Assembly (NCBI GenBank): GCA_028554795.2 | Contig: CM068824.1 | Location: 160,387,630 to 160,451,629, forward strand | Direction of reading: 5' to 3' | Length of the DNA: 64,000 nt | DNA from: Sinohyriopsis cumingii | Lineage: Eukaryota; Mollusca; Bivalvia; Unionida; Unionidae | Shown: positions 56,331 to 64,000 of the stretch, in pieces | How the letters are laid out: every line of letters starts with the position of its first letter | Position numbering within the stretch: position 1 is the stretch's first letter | Program-made: the position numbers and the translations under genes | The notes under the pieces: generated by a model | The model's database searches: none | Seen by the model: the letters and a program-made list of their open reading frames with translations, nothing else | Told to the model about the DNA's origin: nothing

Positions 56331-56488
56331 CGATGCCAGCATATTAGAACATTTCGAGGTATTCTTTTTCTTTTGAAGGAGGTAACGTCTACTAAGAGGA
56401 GGTTTGTATGTAGCTAAAACAACATAAGTTGAGCTCTGTTCACAAAATATACAGAAATGATATCGCTTTTTATTCGCAGTGATATAAA

Positions 56489-56902
56489 ATGAATGAACAG
56501 CTTACAGACTCAACGAGAAAATTACTTTACGACGAGCAGATATACACTAAAATTAGCAATATTAGTGCTAACCACTTTTGTATGGGCCACCATTGTGTAT
56601 GGCTGGGCTTAAGAAGCACTCATGATAATATATTTTATGGAACAGGACATGCATTAGCTATTGTTCAACAAAGAAGACGCATTCAAATGAACAGAAAAGA
56701 AAACGTAGATGCGTACAAAATGTATGTTTATTGCATATTTAATACTCAGATAAACATTAAAAACAAGCGACTCAGAACCATTAGGTTTAAAAACAATTCC
56801 TACTTTAAAAAATGGCTTGGTGCAATTGAGCAAGAAGATTATATTATATGTGTTTTTGTAAACAAAATAAAGAAACAAGAAGAACAAATTGCAAACTATT
56901 AA
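56489..56902 (+). CDS. orphan ORF, 137 codons, function unknown
   Basis: Plus-strand ORF from ATG (context GATATAAAATGA) to TAA, 137 residues. The sequence is lysine/asparagine-rich and includes HFCMGHHCVWLGLRSTHDN and SYFKKWLGAIEQEDYIICVF. There is no obvious signal peptide or transmembrane segment and no family I know. It is among the longest open frames in unique sequence here, and AATAAA occurs about 300 bp downstream (57198). An overlapping 135-codon frame on the other strand (56654-57061) is hydrophobic. Composition is as AT-rich as the neighbourhood, so a chance ORF or an old element-derived fragment remains possible. Confidence 0.3.
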   Translation: MNEQLTDSTRKLLYDEQIYTKISNISANHFCMGHHCVWLGLRSTHDNIFYGTGHALAIVQQRRRIQMNRKENVDAYKMYVYCIFNTQINIKNKRLRTIRFKNNSYFKKWLGAIEQEDYIICVFVNKIKKQEEQIANY

Positions 56903-59900
56903 CACCAGATTAACTGAGTACAAAAATATCATTGTGAAATAGCGAATTATGTTCCAGAAGTAAAACTGAATTGAACACAGACATTCGTTGTTTTTTTTTT
57001 TAATTATTACGATGAGTACTATGATTAATGACATTTGAAAAAGTTTAAGAGAGCGATGCAAACAAGCTCTTATCTCGTAACAAAGTGTTATAAAGGAATA
57101 CCATGATATGTTCCAGATGCGAGAAAAACAATAATGTCACAAACTGAACTTCGATTACGTTTCTAAAATTGTAAAAGGTAACTATAACGTGCAAGACAAT
57201 AAATGTTTGTATGATATTCTACAAATGAGATGGAAATAAAATAAATATAATCATGTCAGCATGGTTACTGATGTATTTTTAAGTTGTTTGCTAATTTTCT
57301 TCGAATCAAATACGGTGAACAAAATATAAACTTCACATCCTTTTCAGTATGCTATTTTCTAAGGTTGATTTAGGAACATCTACAAAAACATCCAAAAGGA
57401 TAAACCATCATAACATAACCCAAACCACTTAATGTGGGTGTAGTTTCTTTATTTCATGGAGATAATAAGAAGGCTAGACTAAGTGAGAAAAGCTAGTGAG
57501 AAAATCGAGCAAGTTCGTAAGCCGCTAATTTTTAAGCTGGGTATCTCCTTCACGATGGAAAAAAAGTAGCCCATCGTTGTACACCCACGTGGAACTTTTA
57601 TCTAACATGTAAATGACGCCAGCAGCATTTGCACCAAAACTATGTATTTGAAACGATCTCGTAACATGATTAAATATCATGTTGCAAATACTGGAAAGGG
57701 CCAGCAAATTTTACTAGATCTGATTTAAACTGAAGATAAGAAATTTTGGTGTTTTTCTTCATTATCTATCCACCGTTTATATACAATAAGACTTACAACA
57801 GCAATGGATTTTATAGTCGGCAACGTAATTTTAAAAAGATTCTGGTGATCAAGACATTATATAAATAGTTAGAATTACTTTATAGTGCGTAGATAATACT
57901 TTAGTTTCTGACAAACGGTTTTACAATCCTCGAAGATGCAAAATAAGAAGGTAACCAACCCTATTATGTCAGCATTCATTGGTAGACATTGCGAAACGAC
58001 GTAGTGGGTTAATATAACTGTCATAAAATATTTTCGTGAAAATGTTAGATTTATGGACGTCGTATACTCTCAACATAAATTATCAATATATCTGAGACAA
58101 AATTGTGGTAATGAAGTATTGAAAAGTTAAAAATGAAAAGAAGACAAAAGAAATAAACACTAAATGAGGGTTGAATTTAATTTTATTTACAAAGGGAAAG
58201 GAGATTCGCAATAAGACATTATTTATTTTATCCACTAAATATATTTACCATCGTATCAACTTAATGCAGCATTTTTTTAGTAGGACTTAATTAAATTCAC
58301 TTGCTAGCTATTTAAAGTTTTATTTAAAAGAAAATCTGTGTACTTGTCTACTTTAAGGTTCTTTTTAAGTTCTGATTGAGTAAAAGTATATATTACTTCT
58401 AAAGGTACACAATTGTTGTATTAGTAGACCATTGAATTAATCTTGAAAAAGTAATTATGCCTCTTTGTTCCTCTCAGGAATATTATCAACATTGTATTAT
58501 AAAACTGAATAATTCAAAGAGATATATATATCTGATGTCATATATATTGGTTCCATGTTTATGCCCTCGGCTCCTCCAAAATATCTACACATTCCTATAA
58601 ATGTATCATCATTTAGATTTTTAGCACGCTGTTGATTTGACTACGTCATAATCCAGTAACTGTTTCTAAAACTGATTATTCCTTTCAATAGAACTTCTTT
58701 GGCTTCTTTTACAAATCCATCGACTAAAAGACCCCTATGAAACGATATGTATTTTCCACCTTTGTTTGGTGTAATTGATACTCTCTGACAATAAACGAGA
58801 ATCGTATCCAGGTAAATTTTGAATAATTAGGAGTGTATATTTAGGATATACGTGGCTCAAATTGCACTCCTGATGTGCATCTGTATTTACCTCTTAGATG
58901 GCACAGATCGCTTTCTCTTAAACAAATATGACATGTTCGTGGAATTAAAATGCATTTTAACTTCGCAGTTTAAAAGCGTTTCTTGGCCTAAGTGATAAAA
59001 AGTTGTTGAAATTAGTTGCAAGTACCAGTAAAATCTGTATATGCAGCCTGATACTCTGTATATGTTAGGCTTGTTGTTTTTGTGAATTGATTAAATATCG
59101 AAACAAAGCCCAGATGGTCTATATTTTGCTCTTTTAAATGTAGATGGTGTATTCTGGTTTTGTTTACAGCTGACTTCAAAAGTCACAAAATACAAACAAA
59201 GACAGTTTGTAAGTTGTTATGGATAGCTTTTGAATATAACTGCAGAATCCTTTACAGGGATTGCGTCTTCTGTGTTACCTGTTTTACTGTATAATCATGT
59301 GCGTTCTTGTATAGTAAACAATAATACAATAATTTAAACACTTCTTGCAAAAAATAAATTTTTCGCGTATTTGCTTCCTTGATATATTATTTTTGACATA
59401 TCCTTTGTTCCACAGTAATGGTAATGGTAACTGTTCCGACCCATTACATTAGCATATCTACAAGACCGTCTCTTTGTTTAATTCTAAATGGCTTAATAAA
59501 TGTGTCTATCTTTTCAAGCCTATTAACATACATATATTAAATTCTCCTTCAATTTGATGTATATCTTGTATTTTTATTGGAAATGTATTACGCCAGTGAT
59601 TATAATATCAAGGTTATATTTTTGTGGGTCATTCAAATTGTGTTTTGGTGGGCTTATAATATATTCAATGGCATAAAAAAGATTGTTTCTACTTTAAGGC
59701 TTTTGCTTTTTCAGTCCAGTTTCTGTATGAATCCCTTCTTACTGGCCTATATCTATATCTATAAATAAAGTGAGCTAACACATTCCGACAAAAGACCAAT
59801 GTATCAGATTTATTCCTGATAAAATTGCGTGCATAGTACATTGAACATATTTTGAACTTTACTCCCCATTACATCTTAATTCACCATGTTCACAGGCAAT

Positions 59901-62317
59901 GCTTGTGATATCAATCTAACTTTAAGTTTTTACAAATTAGTTTTCATAAATATGGCTCAACTTGTTCATTAAAATATGAAAAATATCTTAGTTTTATAAT
60001 ACTACGATATGGTTCAGCTTCTTCAGCAAAAACAAATGTATCCTCATTAGTTTCGTAATCTCTGGTTTCATATCTACTCGCTTAACTCATTAAACGAGTT
60101 TCATTTCTAGTTTGAGCAAAATTTATATTTATTTAACTTCCTGTATGAAAGCGAGGTTTTGATGTCTACTTTCAGATTTTTGTTTTAAAAAATGATCAAT
60201 CAGATTCCTCATGATTTTTCCACTACTATATTTTTTAATGACATTTTAAATGTAACATTCAATTTTTTATGAGTGAAAGAGTGAAAACTAATTATTTTCT
60301 GTGTGTATTCTCTGATTTTGTCACTTTCTTTATTCTAATACCAGTCTGATTTAGATATATTTGCAAACTTTTTACATCTTTTACTGTGTGTTTCAACGTT
60401 CCGTTTTGGTTATTAGTCTGGTTTTATTCTAGGCATAGTTGTAATAAGCGCAATTATCATCTATTTTGATCATTTAAATTATCGCATATAAATCTGACAT
60501 TACTACTTTAATTTCTAATATCATTCTTCGATACATACCATTTACAATTTTTAGCTCGCTAATTATATTATATTTTATTTATTGTTTCCTGTTTAGAATC
60601 ATGACAATACTATACTCGTGAGTACTGAACCTACATTCCATACAAATATTTATGACGTTCTTTCCCAAAGTTTATGACCCTGTTAGCATATTTATGGGGA
60701 AATATATCTAATAGTATTCGTGGCGATAATGGAAAGTGAATCATTGTCTAAAATATTTGTACACTAACATCTTGGGAACTTGTAAGCGATATTATTATAT
60801 CATCCAAGACGTTCTAATAACTGTCCTTCATAGTTATTTATATATACTGGTACATATATACATCTTAAATCGACGAAAATATTCTTCCATCTTTGAAAAT
60901 GGTACGAGTATTACACTTAATGTTTAATGAGCATGGCGTTGGAATGACGTGTGCAAAATGTAAACAGATTTTAAATATTCATCCGGAATCTACTTTATTT
61001 TTGATACACAACAATTTTCGGATACTTTTCAGCGTCTAATCTTGCAGCATTGGTTTCCTAAAACTAGTCCAGATCTATTTATAATCTCTCGCGAAGAAAC
61101 GGAAATCGAATTTTCCAAAACGAAAGTAAAATTTTCATTACAAATTCAGAGACTAAATTTTACTTTGCTTTGTCTCGTTAAAAAGGTGATGAGAAGTTTA
61201 AATATATATGTAATTGTCAATTCTGTTTCTGGTCTGGTGATAACACTTCGAGTTAAATGGTCATATATTACATTTGATTTAATTTATTTATACCAATAGA
61301 TTGACATGGAAACGTGCTGGCTAGTACATATACATTTATTTTTTCTATTTTCAATATTTCAAACTCACTTTTGTTGAACATCTTGACATCAACCTTTTGA
61401 TTGGATGCCATCTAATTACGGTTGATTGATTTTGGCGCGTCGACATACTCATCCACATTGATAGTATATATCGAATACAATTGTAAGCTTATAGTTGGAT
61501 TTGACTACTCAGTTTCATCATAATGAAATTCAGGATTCTGCACTCTACCACAGGATTATGCAGACCTCATTGTAAAAGCTTTACAGAAAGAATAAAAGAA
61601 AATATAATCTTGAGGAACGTAATACACTCGAAAGATAAATTAAAATTGTTTTACACGATTAATATAAAATGCAACATTAAATTCATGTAATGTGATTTGC
61701 TCAAATACATATTTTTAAAATTTAGTTTAGTACAATCTTTGTATTAGCTTATGATCAGTTCTCTATAACAGGTATATAAATAAATACATGTTTACCTGTA
61801 GTTATATTTATAACTTCTAAGTTTTCCTATATTTATAATTGTTTCTTTTCATACTTTCTTTTCTGGTGTAAATGATTTACTGGTCAGCTCGATTAGCATA
61901 TTTATCTTTCTACATGGGCTTAAATCTTTTAAATTTTGGCTTCCACACATTACTCTATTGCTTCAGCATAGTGGTTTTAACTTAACGAGCATGCAAATTA
62001 ATTAGCTACAGACATTTGTACAAGTCTACGCTCTAATCGAATGACAACGCTATGACCTAATGATTTATGTAGCAGAGGTTAAAATATCAGAGTTGGTTTC
62101 ATTTATTTTTGTTTCTTGTGGGTAGCATGTTGTTTTTTAAAAATAAGATGGTTTGTGGCTGAGGCAGGAAGCATACTGTTTAAAATAAATTTTAGTTTGG
62201 GTATGACTTTGGTTTTTGAAACAATAGATTTTTTCGTGAGGATTCATGGTAGAATGTTGATTTTTAACATTAAATATGGCTATTTGTGGTTATGTGACGT
62301 GATCAACGCCATGTAAT
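56903..62317. other. intergenic, no recognised feature
   Basis: About 5.4 kb of AT-rich, mostly unique sequence. 19 CpG counted in 60001-60900. No transposon blocks, long arrays or credible exons recognised; short ORFs (57525, 59577, 60736, 61042, 62116) are unremarkable. Confidence 0.45.
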
Positions 62318-62850
62318 AATAATAATAATAATAATGACGAAGACTTTGTATAGCGCCTAATCTTTAGAGGCTCTAAGCGCTTTACAACGTTAGACAACAC
62401 CTATAAGATAAAAAACATAATGATATAATGATATGATTACAAAAATAAACACCATAAAATTAGAAAACATTAAAAACCATGCTGAGAATATTTAAGGTAG
62501 GAAACATTATTAGGTCTTTAAGTTTGTTCTTGCAGTCGAAATAAGTGCGTTTTGAGAGCTCTCTTGAATGTGATCACTGTGTCTTTGTGTCTAAGTTCAG
62601 TGGGCAATTCATTCCACGTTGCTGGGCCCTGGTATGCAAACGAACACTCTCCATATGACTTTGTTTTCACAGTGGGAATGATGAGTATACGATTGTCAGA
62701 AGAGGAGCGTAAGTATCCTGCTGGTGTGTACACATGGGTGAGGTCGGATATGTATGTTGGACTAGAGTCCGACAGTGAAACGTAGCACAGAGAACAAAGT
62801 TTGTGTTTGATTTCATAAAGCAGTACATAAAGTACATAAAGCAAACTTTT
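62318..62850 (-). mobile_element. 5'-truncated non-LTR retrotransposon 3' end (CR1/L2-like)
   Basis: A minus-strand ORF (62518-62844) ends like the C-terminus of a CR1/L2/Jockey-type reverse transcriptase: PTYISDLTHVYTPAGYLRSS, TKSYGECSFAYQGPATWNEL and ITFKRALKTHLFRLQ. About 195 bp of 3' untranslated sequence follows, with AAGCGCTTAGAGCC and GGCGCTATACAAAGTC, and then a (ATT)n tail at 62318-62335. The open frame is intact over about 80 residues, so it is younger than the other two non-LTR relics. The family differs from the 7.4-kb and 52.9-kb relics. Confidence 0.93.
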
Positions 62851-63649
62851 GTTATATAGAACGATTTGGTAGTAACCTTGGGTTTATGGTTGTTATTAAG
62901 TTTTGTTTCCTGGAGGTAGAATATTGGTTTTTTTAAAACAAGTATTGCTGTTTTGAGGTATCTCACGTGATGCATGACATTTTATAGATATACTACTTGT
63001 TGGAAAGCTCTTTTATAACGTTCTGCTTGGTAGCACGGCACTGTCAGGTTGAATGCATTGAAAATTAACTTTCACAACGACTAAATATTGCAGAATAATA
63101 TACAAAATACAGTTCCTACATTCACAGGCCACCATTCCTACGCGTGATGAAATCAACTTAAAAATATATGGCTACTAGTAAATGTTGGGTGCAATCGTCG
63201 AATGCCTCCAACAGATTTGTAGATTCTACTCTGGTTGTCAAGAATGTATGAACCAATGCTAGAAATCATTATAACAATGCAAAAACTGTATACATCCGTA
63301 TCATTATGAACAACCTTTCGGTTCTGCTTCTATATTCTAATATTTTTGTATCTATATTTGTGTACATTCATTTACTTTTCTAAAAACAAATTGTTGGCCA
63401 AAAGCAGACTTCTGCTTGTGGTTTTAAATAAGTTCATATATATAAGAACAGGCAGCATTTCTAATAGATTCCTCGTGACAACATAATAAATATATCATTG
63501 CAGAAAAGAATGAGCATTGAGACCACAGACGATCGTAATGTTGAACGATTCACACTTTTATAAAATATGTATTTACTTCTAGACTATTCTAAACTATGTG
63601 ATTGTTAACGCCCCGATGTTCGAAAAGAACAGCCGTTTGATAAATCAAT
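62851..63649. other. no recognised feature (possible 3' flank or UTR of gene B)
   Basis: AT-rich unique sequence. If 63650-63759 is a last coding exon, part of this stretch would be its 3' UTR; no clear AATAAA on the minus strand was noticed close to the stop. Confidence 0.35.
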
Positions 63650-63759
63650 TTAAAATTTGGTGACGCTGTCGTTCTTTTTTAGCGCTGCTTTCACTTCTGG
63701 ATGTTCGTATGGACCTTTGTCATCCAGTTCCTGCAGTACAAACGCCAAGTTTTGGTATC
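63650..63759 (-). CDS. probable last coding exon of a minus-strand gene (gene B)
   Basis: Minus-strand acceptor GTTTTCTCTTAATTTCAG followed by 110 nt open to a TAA stop at 63650-63652. The peptide starts YQNLAFVLQELDDKGPYEHP and ends KNDSVTKF. Composition is clearly protein-like (charged, balanced, higher GC than flanks). The rest of the gene would lie beyond the right edge of the window. I do not recognise the family. Confidence 0.6.
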
Positions 63760-64000
63760 CTGAAATTAAGAGAAAACTAAACCCATGATGATTTAAACAG
63801 TGATAAAGACGAAAAAATACATTAGTGACCATGCGTCTTCGTGAATGTCAACGACGACGAGGATGATGATGGTGTAAGTGACAAGAACATGGAAAACACA
63901 CTATGTTGAAGATTAATTAATCATGGTATTTGCACAGTAGTATATTGAACAATAGATGAAGTATTATAGAGATTTGTAACATGCGAACTCGATAATATTT

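Overview
This is animal nuclear DNA. It is AT-rich, has no operons, is dominated by interspersed and tandem repeats, and shows short candidate exons with eukaryotic splice signals. The repeat fauna is three tRNA-derived SINE families, degenerate CR1/L2/Jockey-type non-LTR and Ty3/Gypsy relics, and a CMC-type DNA transposon. I read this, together with a sharp CpG step, as a lophotrochozoan, most likely a mollusc such as a bivalve. That species-level guess is inference.

Layout. From 1 to about 38.2 kb the DNA is strongly CpG-poor. It holds scattered minus-strand candidate exons (38.8, 32.8, 27.2, 10.4, 10.3, 7.0 and 1.5 kb; phases join where they can be tested), which I interpret as one large minus-strand gene with repeat-filled introns. 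The intronic repeats are tandem arrays (59, 53, 21, 40, 39, 34 and 51 bp units), a 216-bp foldback MITE in three full copies and one degraded copy, SINEs, a non-LTR relic (7.4-8.8 kb) and a Ty3/Gypsy reverse transcriptase relic (34.2-35.2 kb). The most complete element is a DNA transposon present twice (15163-17521 and 17953-20352). It has CACTGG termini, TTA target duplications, long imperfect terminal inverted repeats and a 562-residue transposase that is intact in the second copy and frameshifted in the first.

A candidate promoter and first exon lie at 38.8-39.0 kb on the minus strand. From there to 63.6 kb CpG is several-fold more frequent and I see no convincing host gene. This stretch looks intergenic. 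It contains a broken minus-strand Ty3/Gypsy element (40.4-46.9 kb: gag, protease and integrase pieces, no reverse transcriptase, long diverged LTR-like copies), a disabled THAP-domain fragment (51.3-51.6 kb), a plus-strand non-LTR relic (52.9-55.7 kb) whose catalytic-motif codons appear to have seeded a minisatellite, an unexplained 137-codon ORF (56.5 kb), and a 5'-truncated non-LTR tail (62.3-62.85 kb). A probable last exon of a second minus-strand gene sits at 63650-63759.

No CRISPR array, intact rRNA or functional tRNA gene was seen. I found no clearly new multi-gene system. The most interesting items are the paired CMC insertions at the same motif of one minisatellite, the minisatellite born from a reverse transcriptase active-site codon block, the double-hairpin MITE, the higher-order repeat in the 30.8-32.4 kb array, and the CpG boundary with its implied gene model.
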